From assembly GCF_946482605.1 (NCBI RefSeq), contig NZ_CAMLSE010000045.1, positions 1 to 56,059 on the forward strand: a DNA stretch of 56,059 bases, given 5' to 3'. Below are positions 8,980 through 18,969 of the stretch, piece by piece (position 1 is the stretch's first letter; each line of letters starts with the position of its first letter). Both the position numbers and the translations under genes were made by a program. The DNA is from an uncultured Dyadobacter sp. (GTDB taxonomy: Bacteria > Bacteroidota > Bacteroidia > Cytophagales > Spirosomataceae). The notes beneath the pieces are model-generated. The model was given only the letters and a program-made list of their open reading frames with translations, was not told the origin of the DNA and searched no databases.

Positions 8980-11361
8980 CTACTCGCTTCGCAAACTCTT
9001 CACCGGATCGGCCAGCGCGGCTTTGATGCCCTGGAAGCCGACCGTTATGATGGTCAGTCCCAATGCACCCAACGCTACGGCACCAAAGACGTACCACGGC
9101 AGGTTGACATGGTATTCAAAACTCGCAAGGTAATTGACTACAAAGCTGTAAGCCAAAGGCAGTCCAATTAACACCGCGATCAGAAGTAATATAATGAAGT
9201 CGCGTGAAAGCAGGATAGCGATGCCCCGCACACTGGCACCCAGTACTTTCCGGATGCCGATCTCTTTGGTCCGCTGACTGGCTGCCAGCGATATCAGACC
9301 AAAAATTCCCGCAAAAGCGATGACGATGGCCAGTAGCGTCACAAAATTGACCATTTTCCAAATGCCGTCCAGATCATTGTACTGCCTGCGCAGCTCCTCG
9401 TCCATGTAAAAAAACTGGAATGGGCGCCGGGAAGGTATTTTCTTCATTTCGCTTTCCAGACCGGCCATTACGCTTCGGGACTGTGTAATATCTGCAAGCC
9501 GGATTGTGAGATAACTGTTGAGACCCGTTGGCCCGTCGTACCAATGCAGCAATGGCTCGATGCGCTCTTTCAACGGCCCGTAGTGAAAGTCTTTCATGAC
9601 CCCTACCACCGTGTAAATTTCCGGATTGTTACCCTGACGCAGCCGTTTGCCCACAGCCGTGGTCCAGCCGAATGCCTTTCTGGCCGTTTCATTGATCACG
9701 ACGGGATGTTGCAGCCCCTCCCTATCCAGCTCCGTTGAAAAGTCGCGACCTTCCACCATTGGAACGCCATACACCTGTGCATAACCCGCGCTCGTACCTG
9801 CATGCAGCAAGCGGGTATTTTTCTTTTCTTCACCTTCCGGGGTATAGACGTTGTAGTTGCTTCTGTACCGCGTCGGTACGACACCGGACGTCGCGATGCT
9901 TTCGACCCTCGAATCCTGCCTGAGCTTATCAAGAATGGGCGCAAACTGGCTGATTGCAAATTCTTCATTTTTGTATTGAAGATCCGACTCCACCACCACG
10001 ACATCCTTTCCATTGAATCCGGTATTGGCTGCCCGCATGAAGCTGATCTGCCAGCGGACTGCAATAGCACCGATAACGAGGATGATTGCAATCACGAGCT
10101 GAACCACGATCAGTGACCCCTGTGTCCAGTTCCGTGCGCGTGGCTTACCCGATAACTTCCCTTTGAGGGTATCCCGCAAATCCAGTTTATTTAGATAAAT
10201 AGCCGGGGCGGCACCCGCAACAAACATGATGATTGAAATAATGCTTACCAATGTCAGGAAAGTAGTCGAATCCTGTTTCCAGTTCACTACCAGCTGCATT
10301 CTTCCCTGCCTGAATTCATTGAACTGGGGAACGAGGTAAGTAATGCCAAAAAGGACGGCAATGGACATCGCAGCGATCAAAACAATGGCCGACTCCGTCC
10401 AGAACTGCGCGAGGACCTGAGCAAGCGTAGAGCCGGTCACTTTTCTCACCGCCACCTCCTTGGCCCTAGTGAACGACATCGCGGTGTTGAGGTTAACCAT
10501 ATTGATACTGATAACCAACACAATGAACACAGCGATGGTCATGGCACCGTAAATCATCCAGCGAAATGCAGGATTTGTAATGTGAATGTAGTCCTTGAAC
10601 GGCGCAATGTGAATGGATCGTTTTAACCCGTCCGCCTTAAAATGGGTTTGGGCGAATGCCGGAAATTGTGATTCCAGCCTGCCTGCATTGCTGTTGCTTC
10701 GCAGTTTGAGATACACTGATGCGAAGGTATTGTACCAGTCGGCATTGGATGCAAAATTCTTGTTGTCTTCCAGATTCGCTATCGGAATGAGTACTTCGAA
10801 CTGGATGGAAGAATTGGCCGGTACCGGTTCCAGAACACCCGTCACGGTAAAGGATAACGAGTCATCGACATTAACCGTTTTCCCAACCGGGTTAACCGCC
10901 CCGAACAGTGCTTCCGCAACGGGTTGGCTCAGGACCACCGATTGCTTGCTTCGCAATGCCGTTGCAGCATTTCCGTACTTCAATTTAAAGGAAAATACAT
11001 CAAAAAAAGTACTGTCCACATATTTGGTGTTGCGCTGCAAGTTCTTTCCATTGTAGGTCAGCCAGACATTGTTCCAGCCTTGTACATGCGTCCCCGTTTC
11101 GATGTCAGGATAAGTCTTTACCAACTGGTCCAGAATCGGGTACACGGTTTGATTATACCTACCCCCTTCGTCGCCCGTCTGGACAAAATAAATCCGTTTA
11201 TAGTCTTTGTGAAAAGTATCGAAGGTAAGTCCCCGCTGAATAAACAGAATCAGCACGCCCGCGCTCGCCAGCCCCAGCGAAAGACCTACGACATTGATGA
11301 ACGTAAAGAGCCTGCTTTTCCAGAGCGTGCGGAGGGCAATTTTGAAGTAATTCCTGAACAT
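8980..11361 (-). CDS. MacB/FtsX-type ABC transporter permease (793 aa)
   Basis: Starts MFRNYFKIALRTLWKSRLFTFINVVGLSLGLAS and ends GIKAALADPVKSLRSE, the array's conserved ends. The first FtsX block carries RAKEVAVRKVTGST, where the usual G of EVGVRK is A, and the second carries RTKEIGIRKVLGAS. It lacks an ATPase domain. Its start is only 18 bp from the stop of the next permease (11380), so it is probably the distal gene of a four-permease transcript starting at 18646. Its periplasmic domains differ clearly from its neighbours, while the membrane and coupling segments are conserved, which fits subunits with different periplasmic partners. Confidence 0.93.
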   Translation of the reverse strand: MFRNYFKIALRTLWKSRLFTFINVVGLSLGLASAGVLILFIQRGLTFDTFHKDYKRIYFVQTGDEGGRYNQTVYPILDQLVKTYPDIETGTHVQGWNNVWLTYNGKNLQRNTKYVDSTFFDVFSFKLKYGNAATALRSKQSVVLSQPVAEALFGAVNPVGKTVNVDDSLSFTVTGVLEPVPANSSIQFEVLIPIANLEDNKNFASNADWYNTFASVYLKLRSNSNAGRLESQFPAFAQTHFKADGLKRSIHIAPFKDYIHITNPAFRWMIYGAMTIAVFIVLVISINMVNLNTAMSFTRAKEVAVRKVTGSTLAQVLAQFWTESAIVLIAAMSIAVLFGITYLVPQFNEFRQGRMQLVVNWKQDSTTFLTLVSIISIIMFVAGAAPAIYLNKLDLRDTLKGKLSGKPRARNWTQGSLIVVQLVIAIILVIGAIAVRWQISFMRAANTGFNGKDVVVVESDLQYKNEEFAISQFAPILDKLRQDSRVESIATSGVVPTRYRSNYNVYTPEGEEKKNTRLLHAGTSAGYAQVYGVPMVEGRDFSTELDREGLQHPVVINETARKAFGWTTAVGKRLRQGNNPEIYTVVGVMKDFHYGPLKERIEPLLHWYDGPTGLNSYLTIRLADITQSRSVMAGLESEMKKIPSRRPFQFFYMDEELRRQYNDLDGIWKMVNFVTLLAIVIAFAGIFGLISLAASQRTKEIGIRKVLGASVRGIAILLSRDFIILLLIAVLIGLPLAYSFVVNYLASFEYHVNLPWYVFGAVALGALGLTIITVGFQGIKAALADPVKSLRSE

Positions 11362-11379
11362 GATCGGATGGATATTTGG

Positions 11380-13770
11380 CTATTCGCTTTTCAGAGATTT
11401 CACCGGGTTAGTCAATGCAGCCCGGATACTCTGGTAACTAATGGTGAGCAATGCGACAGACACCGCACCGCCACCGGCACCGAAAAACACCAGCCAGCTC
11501 ATCTGAATGCGATATTCAAAGCCTTCCAGCCATTTTTGCATAAAATAATATCCCAACGGCGAAGCGAGCACAATGGCCACCAGCACCAGCCTGACAAAGT
11601 CGATGGACAGTAATGCAACAATGGAGCTTACCGACGCCCCCAATACTTTACGAATGCCAACTTCCTTGGTCCGCCGCTCGGCGGTGAACGTTGCCAGGCC
11701 GAACAACCCCATACAGGATATCACGACCGCCACGATCGTGAACGTATTGAAGAGCGTTGCCGTACGTTCTTCGCTTTTATAAAGCCGGTCGTAAGTTTCG
11801 TCGAGGAAGCTGTAAGAAAGCGCATAGTCGGGAACCTGTTTGTTCCATATCGTCTCCGTAGCCCGGATCGCCTTCGCCTCCTGTCCGGCCGCCGCCTTCA
11901 CGTACAAGCTGCCTTTCCAGTTTTTATCCTGAAAAAGTACCAGCGGTTCGATCTTATCACGCAGACTTTTGAAGTGAAAATCCCTGACCACGCCGACTAT
12001 GGCCCCCTTGGTCCCCCTGAATTCAAACCATTGTCCAATGACCGGCTTGGGTATGTTCAATTTCTTTACGGCCGTTTCATTCAATATCACATTGTTCCGG
12101 TCAGCGACGTTGTTGGCTCCGAACCAGCGGCCATCAGCCATTTTCAGGTTAAACATGGGGAGAAAGTCACTTTCCACGGGAATCTGATAAACGGTCGGAA
12201 CAAAATCCTTCGGACGGCCCCGCCAATCATATGAGCCGGAGGTACTGCTTGCGATCTGCACGATATTCTGCCCGGCAATCGTAACGTCGACAATGCTCGA
12301 TTCCCGCAGCAATTCAGCTTTAAATGCCTCCGTATCCGCGTTTCCCCTCGCATTGCCTGGAATCCGGAATGTAAAAACATGTGCACGATCATAACCCAGC
12401 GATCGTTCACGGACGAATTTCATTTGCCGGTACACCACCAGCGTGGAGATCAGAAAAATGATCGTGACCGCGAATTGTACCACCACAAGCCCCTTCCGAA
12501 AACCCGCACTCGTTGAACCGAGCAACTGATTACCCCGCAGGATCTCGAAGGGCTTAAAGGATGACAGCAGCAGCGAAGGATAAATGCCTGTCAAAACAAT
12601 TGCCGCCACGGTTGTTCCCGCCAGCACATACCACCATGAACGATCCGAAAACGATAGTTCGAATGCCTTCCCGGTCAGTTCTTTGAATGCGGGCAACAGC
12701 AGGAAAACCAGACAAACAGAAAACACGAGCGCGAGCAGGCAAGTTATCACAGACTCGATCATGAACTGACCAAACAGGTGGGAAGAACCAGCACCCAACA
12801 GTTTTTTGACGCCCACTTCACGAGAACGGACGCTCGCACGCGCAGTGGTAAGATTGACATAGTTAATGCAGGCGACCAACAGGATAACTACCGCAAGCCC
12901 GAAAAAGATATATATCGTGCGATGATCACCTTTGCTCTGCGCTGCTCCCTGAATATCTTTATTGAAATGCATGGCCGTCAGGGGCTCTACTTCTAACGTA
13001 GTATTGGTGGAGGGCTTGCCGTTATCATCCCTTTTCAGATTGGAAATAATGCGGGTCAGTTTCTTGCCCGTTTGTGACCAGTCCGTTCCTGCACGGCCCA
13101 CGAGGTAGGTTTCGTAATTAAACTGGTTCCAGTTGTTGTCGCTATCAAAATTTTTGGGATTAGCCCAATAAGCGCCCATGGGCAGGATGTAGTCGAACTG
13201 AAAACTGGAATTCGCCGGGTTATTCCGGTAAACACCAGCCACCACGTAGTCCAATGTGTCGATCCGGATCGTCCGGCCACCGATATCCGTGGTTCCGAAA
13301 AGCATTTCAGCCTTAGCCTGCGTCATCGCAACGTTTCTGACGCCCGAACGGAGCTGCTCCGCTGAACCAGAAATGAATTGATAATCAAACACGTCGAACC
13401 AGTTTGGATCGACGTACACCATATTTTCTGCATTCACCTTTTTCCCGTTTGCCCTGATCGTCGCATTACCCGCCGAAGCCTTTCGCACCACCTCCTGAAT
13501 TTCAGGAAGCCTCTTTGCCTGGTCGGCCAGCAGCATGGGCGTATTCGACCAATGCCATGTTTCCTCATTGCTGATTTTCAGGTGCGTCACTACATGCCCG
13601 GTCTGCTGCGCTTTGGAATGATAGGCGTCAAAATTCAGCTCGTTTTGTACCCACAAAAGCATAAAAACGGCCGTGACCATTCCTCCTGTAAGTCCGAGCA
13701 CATTGAGTGCTGTGAACAGGCGGGACGCGAGCAGGTTCCTGATTGCAATTTTGAAATAATTGAAAAACAT
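11380..13770 (-). CDS. MacB/FtsX-type ABC transporter permease (796 aa)
   Basis: N-terminus MFFNYFKIAIRNLLASRLFTALNVLGLTGGM and C-terminus SIRAALTNPVKSLKSE. First coupling motif is VRSREVGVKKLLGAG and second is RTKEVGIRKVLGAS. Eight TM segments and two periplasmic core domains are inferred by alignment by eye with the other members. The gap to the upstream permease stop (13815) is 44 bp with no promoter seen, so co-transcription with the genes starting at 16199 and 18646 is likely. No ATP-binding motifs are present; it should depend on an ATPase encoded elsewhere, the nearest being at 22565-23242. Confidence 0.93.
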   Translation of the reverse strand: MFFNYFKIAIRNLLASRLFTALNVLGLTGGMVTAVFMLLWVQNELNFDAYHSKAQQTGHVVTHLKISNEETWHWSNTPMLLADQAKRLPEIQEVVRKASAGNATIRANGKKVNAENMVYVDPNWFDVFDYQFISGSAEQLRSGVRNVAMTQAKAEMLFGTTDIGGRTIRIDTLDYVVAGVYRNNPANSSFQFDYILPMGAYWANPKNFDSDNNWNQFNYETYLVGRAGTDWSQTGKKLTRIISNLKRDDNGKPSTNTTLEVEPLTAMHFNKDIQGAAQSKGDHRTIYIFFGLAVVILLVACINYVNLTTARASVRSREVGVKKLLGAGSSHLFGQFMIESVITCLLALVFSVCLVFLLLPAFKELTGKAFELSFSDRSWWYVLAGTTVAAIVLTGIYPSLLLSSFKPFEILRGNQLLGSTSAGFRKGLVVVQFAVTIIFLISTLVVYRQMKFVRERSLGYDRAHVFTFRIPGNARGNADTEAFKAELLRESSIVDVTIAGQNIVQIASSTSGSYDWRGRPKDFVPTVYQIPVESDFLPMFNLKMADGRWFGANNVADRNNVILNETAVKKLNIPKPVIGQWFEFRGTKGAIVGVVRDFHFKSLRDKIEPLVLFQDKNWKGSLYVKAAAGQEAKAIRATETIWNKQVPDYALSYSFLDETYDRLYKSEERTATLFNTFTIVAVVISCMGLFGLATFTAERRTKEVGIRKVLGASVSSIVALLSIDFVRLVLVAIVLASPLGYYFMQKWLEGFEYRIQMSWLVFFGAGGGAVSVALLTISYQSIRAALTNPVKSLKSE

Positions 13771-13814
13771 GGTCCGGGAATTTTATAACAATTGATGATA
13801 GCTGATCGGGCTAT

Positions 13815-16199
13815 TTATTCACTCCTCAGCGATTGCACAGGGTTCAGCATCGCTGCCCTGATACTTTGATACCCTACCGTCAGTACCGCGATCGACAGGG
13901 CCAGGGTCGCGGCCAATGCGAAATACCACCATGAGATCGATATCCGATAGGGAAAATCCTGTAACCAGATACTAGCGCCATAATAGGACAGCGGTAGCGC
14001 GATCACGATCGAAATCAGTACCAATTTCACGAAATCCAGTGACAGCAAGGCCGTAATGCTCGCTACCGACGCACCCAACACTTTGCGGATGCCGACTTCC
14101 TTGATCCGTGTTTCGGCATTGAATGTCGCCAGCCCGAACAGGCCGATGCACGAGACAAAGATCGACAACATGGCCGCGAGGGTGATCATCTGCTTCCATT
14201 TCGCTTCCGATTCATAGCGTTTCAGATTGGCTGCGTCTTCGAATTTGTATTCAAAGGGCATGTACTTGACATGTCTGCGAAAGACCGCCTCGATGGCCTT
14301 CATCGTCGCGGGGATATCCTTGCTGTCAAGTTTCGCGAATACGGTACCCTGCCTGTAATTAGGGTCCTGGGTCAGCAGCAGTGGTTTAATGGTATCTTTC
14401 AGAGATGCATAGTGGTAGTCCCGGATTACGCCGATCACCTTCATTTTCTTGTTCTTCCATTCAAAATTAATCTCCTGCCCGACCGGATCCCGCCAGCCAG
14501 CCTCCTTCACAAATGCTTCATTCACAACCACCGACTCGTCCGGATCAGTAGAAAAGGTCTTGGAAAAATTCCTGCCCTTCACCACCGGTATCTGTAAGGT
14601 ACCCAGGAAATTGTCATCCACACCGATATATCCGAAGCCAATGCTCTTGTCGCCGATCTTGGCACCGGTACCATTATAATTCCCGTTGAATGCGGCAACG
14701 GAGGCAACTCCCGAAATGCTGCGCAACTCATTCTGTACCACCTCCATGATCTCCTTACCCGGCCCGCCGCGTCCCAACCCAAAGCTTACCAGGTTCTTAT
14801 CATTATACCCCAGATCCTTCTCCGTCATGTATCTGAACTGGGAATAGATAACAATCGTACCGATTACCAGGCAAACTGACAGCGCAAATTGGAAAACGAC
14901 CAGTCCCTTCGTAAGGTAGTTTTTCTGCGTCAGCCTGGCCCGGTTATAGAGCGTCTGTACCGGACTAAAGCCGGAAAGCACCAATGCAGGATAAACCCCG
15001 GCAACCAGCCCTGTGGCCACAAACAATGCAATGTAGCCGGAAACCAATCCGGTATCCAGCAGGTATGACAGGGCCAGCTGCTTATTGGCCAGTTCGTTAA
15101 ACACCGGTAACACCAGTTGGGTAAGTCCGATAGCCAGTGCGAATGCGATGAACGACAGCAGGAACGATTCGCCCAGGAACTGGTAAATGAGCTGCTTGCG
15201 GAGGCTGCCAACCACTTTTCTTACCCCGATTTCTTTTGCACGGTTGAGGGAGCGTGCCACGGTGAGATTCACGAAGTTGATACAGGCGATCAGCAGGATA
15301 AAAATGGCGATCCCCGAAAGAATGTACGAATAGATGGGGCTGCTCGCGTGATCCAGCCCGTTGCGCATGTCTCCGCTTTCGCTCTTCAAATGCATATCCA
15401 TGAAAGGCATCAGTCCGAAAACGATGCGTTGCTTAAAATCTTTGATCTTACCAATCTCCTCGGCAGATTTGGTACGGAATACCTGGTTCATCTTCGGCAC
15501 CACGGCATGGTAATCTGCCTGATCATGCAATAGAATGAATGTGTTCATATAGAAACCGAGCCATTCTTTGTCCGTCCAGCCTCTCGCCTCCTGAAACTTA
15601 AAAGGAAGCACGGCGTCAAATTGAATGGATGAGTTTTCGGGGCAGCGCTTTGCAACACCTGATACCACGAAAGGCTCGAACTGTTCACCAATTTTCAGGT
15701 TCATCGTTTTCCCAATCGCATTCCTGGTACCGAAATATTTCTCAGCCAGATCTTCACTCAAAACAATGGAATGGATGTCCGACAAAACCGTTGCAGGGTC
15801 ACCCGCAAGCAGGGGCATTGAGAAAACCGAAAAAAACGACTCATCCGCGAAGAGGACATCTTCCTTCAAAACCTCATTCCCCTTTTTGACCACAAAAGAA
15901 CTGCTTTGCGCCCGGACCACCTCTTTGATCTCCGGAATTTCCTGTTTAAAGCCGGGTCCGTGAATCGCATTGGTGCTACCGATGGTTCGGGATTCGTTTT
16001 CATCCGACATTTTCACCACGATCCGGTAAAGCTGGTCCCGGTTTTTCTGAAAACGGTCGAAGCTCAGCTCGTCCTTCGTATATAGGACAATGAGCATGCA
16101 GCAGGTAAGGCCCAGCGAAAGCCCCGCGATATTGATCAGTGAAAAAATCTTATTTCTCGTAAGATTTCGAATGGCGATTTTGAGATAGTTCTGAAACAT
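13815..16199 (-). CDS. MacB/FtsX-type ABC transporter permease (794 aa)
   Basis: Starts MFQNYLKIAIRNLTRNKIFSLINIAGLSLGLTC and ends SIRAAMLNPVQSLRSE. First coupling motif RAKEIGVRKVVGS, second RIKEVGIRKVLGAS. Same two-unit architecture as its paralogs, without an ATPase domain. Just upstream (16211-16258) lies a 48-bp remnant coding for another permease C-terminus, so an additional permease copy probably once stood between this gene and the next one (16286-18646). Periplasmic cores are the most divergent portion. Substrate unknown. Confidence 0.93.
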   Translation of the reverse strand: MFQNYLKIAIRNLTRNKIFSLINIAGLSLGLTCCMLIVLYTKDELSFDRFQKNRDQLYRIVVKMSDENESRTIGSTNAIHGPGFKQEIPEIKEVVRAQSSSFVVKKGNEVLKEDVLFADESFFSVFSMPLLAGDPATVLSDIHSIVLSEDLAEKYFGTRNAIGKTMNLKIGEQFEPFVVSGVAKRCPENSSIQFDAVLPFKFQEARGWTDKEWLGFYMNTFILLHDQADYHAVVPKMNQVFRTKSAEEIGKIKDFKQRIVFGLMPFMDMHLKSESGDMRNGLDHASSPIYSYILSGIAIFILLIACINFVNLTVARSLNRAKEIGVRKVVGSLRKQLIYQFLGESFLLSFIAFALAIGLTQLVLPVFNELANKQLALSYLLDTGLVSGYIALFVATGLVAGVYPALVLSGFSPVQTLYNRARLTQKNYLTKGLVVFQFALSVCLVIGTIVIYSQFRYMTEKDLGYNDKNLVSFGLGRGGPGKEIMEVVQNELRSISGVASVAAFNGNYNGTGAKIGDKSIGFGYIGVDDNFLGTLQIPVVKGRNFSKTFSTDPDESVVVNEAFVKEAGWRDPVGQEINFEWKNKKMKVIGVIRDYHYASLKDTIKPLLLTQDPNYRQGTVFAKLDSKDIPATMKAIEAVFRRHVKYMPFEYKFEDAANLKRYESEAKWKQMITLAAMLSIFVSCIGLFGLATFNAETRIKEVGIRKVLGASVASITALLSLDFVKLVLISIVIALPLSYYGASIWLQDFPYRISISWWYFALAATLALSIAVLTVGYQSIRAAMLNPVQSLRSE

Positions 16200-16210
16200 G
16201 GCCCGTCAAT

Positions 16211-16258
16211 TTATTCGTTTTTTAAGCTCTCAACCGGATTGGCAAGAGCTGCTTTCTT
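16211..16258 (-). pseudogene. Remnant of a permease C-terminus
   Basis: Minus-strand translation of these 48 bases gives KKAALANPVESLKNE followed by a stop, matching the conserved tail of the neighbouring permeases (for example SIKAALMNPVKSLKSE). Upstream the frame diverges into unrelated sequence and reaches a stop near 16286. There is no room for a complete gene. It is best read as the scar of a deleted array member, formed by recombination between paralogs or by decay after duplication. Confidence 0.75.
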
Positions 16259-16285
16259 CTTAAATGTCTCTTCAGTACCGGCAGC

Positions 16286-18646
16286 CTACTCGCTTTTAAG
16301 GGATTTCACCGGGTTCATTAGGGCAGCTTTAATAGCCTGAAAACTCACCGTTAGCAATGCGATCAGCAAGGCAGCTACGCCGGCTAAGGCGAAGTACCAC
16401 CATTTGATATCGATCCGGAAAGCATATTTTTCAAGCCAGCCATTGAGGAAATACCAGGCAACAGGAAAGGCAATGAGTGCGGCCACGCCCACCAGTTTCA
16501 GGAAGTCGGCCGACAGCATGCCGACCAGATTGGTCACACTCGCACCAAGCACCTTCCGCACACCGATCTCCTTGGTCCGTTGCTCCGCGGTAAATGCAGC
16601 GAGTCCGAACAGCCCCAGGCAGGAAATAAAAATGGCGAGGAAGGCAAAGTAGTTGGAAAGTTTACTCACCACGGTCTCGGCTTTGTAGAGGTTACCAAAC
16701 TCCTCGTCCGCGAAGTGGTATTTGAAGGGCACACCCGAATTGTAGGTTCTGAACACCTTTTCGATACTGGCGATGGCCTGCTTTGTTTTGCCCGCTTCTG
16801 CCCTGATCATCCCGACACCCCACGCGTCCTTCTTAGGTTGTAGGCTGACGATCAGCGGCTCAATCGCCACATGCAGGGAGCCGATGTGAAAGTCTTTCAT
16901 CAGCCCGATGATTTTCCCCTTCTTTCCCCACATCGTTAGCTCCTTACCAACCGGGTCTTTATAGCCGATCTTCTTCGCAGCGGCCTCATTTACCAGGTAA
17001 TTCGAAGTGTCGGTGCCGAACGACGGACTAAAATCCCGGCCGTCGATCAGTTTCACACCCATTGTTTTGACAAAATCAAAACCCACGGGATTCACATTGA
17101 ACAGCAACTGTTTGGTTGTATCCTTGCCTGGCCAGCTCACGCCCATTGTAGAACTGCCGTAATTGAGCGGGCTAGCCTGCGAACGAGCCACGGACTTGAT
17201 ACCCGGCTCACCTTCCAGCGCCTGCTTGAAAGCATCGAAGTTGGTACTCATCGTATTCTCAATATCGGGGAGGTATAGCAGGTTCTCCTGGCTGAAACCA
17301 AGATTTTTGTGCTGAATGAATTCAATCTGCTTGTAAATAACAATCATCGACAGAATGAGCAGTATGGACAACCCAAACTGAAATACCACCAGCCCCTGCC
17401 GGAAGTAAGTCGCACTGGCCTTGAACTTCAATGCACCTTTCAGAATCGTCACCGGGTTAAGCGACGACATGAACAATGCCGGATAGCTGCCGGCAATCAG
17501 CCCGGTTATCACCGTGAGGGCCAGTAACAGTCCCAGAAACGAGGGATCCAGGAAATCCAGGTAAAGCCGCTTATCAGTGAGCGTATTGAAGCCCGGCAGC
17601 AGTACCGCCACAATGCCGATGGCCACTACCAGTGAGAGCACTGTAATCAGAATGGACTCTCCCATGAACTGGCCGATCAGACTACTCTTGTATGCACCTA
17701 CGACCTTTCTCAATCCAACTTCCTTGGCCCGTTTCACCGAACGTGCGGTGGCCAGGTTCATAAAATTGATGCAGGCAATAACTAGGATAAAAACAGCAAC
17801 AATGGTGAACATGCGGACATACTCTATCCGGCCCCCGTTCTGTTTGCCGGCCTCCCAATTGGAATAGAGATACGATTGGCCGTAATTGATCAGGAAGAGC
17901 TCGACATTGCTGTCCTTATTTTTGGTTTTAATGTAGTTCTTGATTTTCACATTGACTTTGTCAATATCCGCATTCTTCGTCAGCATAACCGCGCATCGGG
18001 GACCATTGTTGCCCCATTCCTGCGCCCATTTAGTGCCTTTGAGCCATTGGTCATAGCTCATCAGGAAATCGAATTTCATCGATGAATACCGTGGCATCTC
18101 TTCCAGGATACCCGTCACCACGACCTCATCCTTATTATCGATGCGGATAGCCTTGCCCATCGGATCCTGGCCTTTGAAATACTTATCCGCAATTTTTTGG
18201 GAGATCACCACACCGTCGGGACGTTTCAATGCCGTGGCAGGATCACCCTGTTTCAATCCGAAAGAGAACATCGACAGGAAGTCTCCCTGAACATACCGGC
18301 CTTTCTCATTATCATATACATTTCCGACACGGAAAACCGGGGACATCTCCCAAAGGACCTGGCTCGCCTTCTCGATCTCAGGAATGTCTTTCACGATATT
18401 TTGGGCCAGGATCCCGGGGGTCGCGGGGTAGGTATTGATGGCTCCGGAATAATACTGGTTCTCCATTACCGAATACAGTCGGGTATCATGTTCATGGAAC
18501 CGGTCCATTTTGATCTCGTCCTGTACCCACAGCATGATCAGTAAACTGCACGCCATTCCCAATGCGAGGCCCAGAATATTGATCGAGCTGAACGTTTTGT
18601 TTTTGACCAGATTCCGGAGGGCGATCTTTAAATAATTTTTAAGCAT
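16286..18646 (-). CDS. MacB/FtsX-type ABC transporter permease (786 aa)
   Basis: Starts MLKNYLKIALRNLVKNKTFSSINILGLALGMAC and ends AIKAALMNPVKSLKSE. First coupling motif RAKEVGLRKVVGA, second RTKEIGVRKVLGAS. It is the first gene of a probable four-permease transcript (18646 to 8980). Its 83-bp upstream region is shared with the divergent VapBC module; it has no copy of the TGTCCG palindrome, unlike the permeases starting at 2280 and 8188, so its control may differ. No ATPase domain. Confidence 0.93.
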   Translation of the reverse strand: MLKNYLKIALRNLVKNKTFSSINILGLALGMACSLLIMLWVQDEIKMDRFHEHDTRLYSVMENQYYSGAINTYPATPGILAQNIVKDIPEIEKASQVLWEMSPVFRVGNVYDNEKGRYVQGDFLSMFSFGLKQGDPATALKRPDGVVISQKIADKYFKGQDPMGKAIRIDNKDEVVVTGILEEMPRYSSMKFDFLMSYDQWLKGTKWAQEWGNNGPRCAVMLTKNADIDKVNVKIKNYIKTKNKDSNVELFLINYGQSYLYSNWEAGKQNGGRIEYVRMFTIVAVFILVIACINFMNLATARSVKRAKEVGLRKVVGAYKSSLIGQFMGESILITVLSLVVAIGIVAVLLPGFNTLTDKRLYLDFLDPSFLGLLLALTVITGLIAGSYPALFMSSLNPVTILKGALKFKASATYFRQGLVVFQFGLSILLILSMIVIYKQIEFIQHKNLGFSQENLLYLPDIENTMSTNFDAFKQALEGEPGIKSVARSQASPLNYGSSTMGVSWPGKDTTKQLLFNVNPVGFDFVKTMGVKLIDGRDFSPSFGTDTSNYLVNEAAAKKIGYKDPVGKELTMWGKKGKIIGLMKDFHIGSLHVAIEPLIVSLQPKKDAWGVGMIRAEAGKTKQAIASIEKVFRTYNSGVPFKYHFADEEFGNLYKAETVVSKLSNYFAFLAIFISCLGLFGLAAFTAEQRTKEIGVRKVLGASVTNLVGMLSADFLKLVGVAALIAFPVAWYFLNGWLEKYAFRIDIKWWYFALAGVAALLIALLTVSFQAIKAALMNPVKSLKSE

Positions 18647-18699
18647 ACCGGTTGTTCATTTGCTGATGGAATAAATAGGATCCGTAATGTGTTATCTGA

Positions 18700-18707
18700 T
18701 ATATTTG
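18700..18707 (+). promoter_or_regulatory. -7 element (TATATTTG) of the VapBC module
   Basis: An exact TAnnTTTG match 22 bp before the antitoxin ATG, predicting a transcription start near 18714. No good TTG was found at the -33 distance, so confidence is moderate. Confidence 0.45.
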
Positions 18708-18729
18708 ACTATCAACTAATTCAGCGGCT

Positions 18730-18969
18730 ATGGAACTGGTCAGAAAAGTATTCGTCCCGACGAGCACAACTTTCACATTGACGCTTCCCAAAGAAATGAT
18801 TGGGAAAAAAATAGAGGTGGTTGCCTCCGAGGTAAAAGTTCCGAACGTCCTCACTGAGCCTGAAAAGCAGCAAAGAATCGATGCTATCGAGGCGATTTTT
18901 AAGGATAGCCGTGTTGATCTCAGCAACTTCAAATTTGACCGTGACGAAGCAAATAACTACGATGACTAA
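18730..18969 (+). CDS. VapB-like antitoxin
   Basis: 79 residues, MELVRKVFVPTSTTFTLTLPKEMIGKKIEV... The first 40 residues form a beta-rich pattern (TFTLTLPKEMIGKKIEVV) like AbrB/swapped-hairpin antitoxins or DUF2281-type small proteins, and the C-terminal half is acidic and helical, as expected for the toxin-binding tail. Its stop overlaps the PIN-domain gene by 8 bp. The module is on the plus strand, against the surrounding permease genes. The family assignment rests mainly on the coupled PIN gene. Confidence 0.8.
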   Translation: MELVRKVFVPTSTTFTLTLPKEMIGKKIEVVASEVKVPNVLTEPEKQQRIDAIEAIFKDSRVDLSNFKFDRDEANNYDD

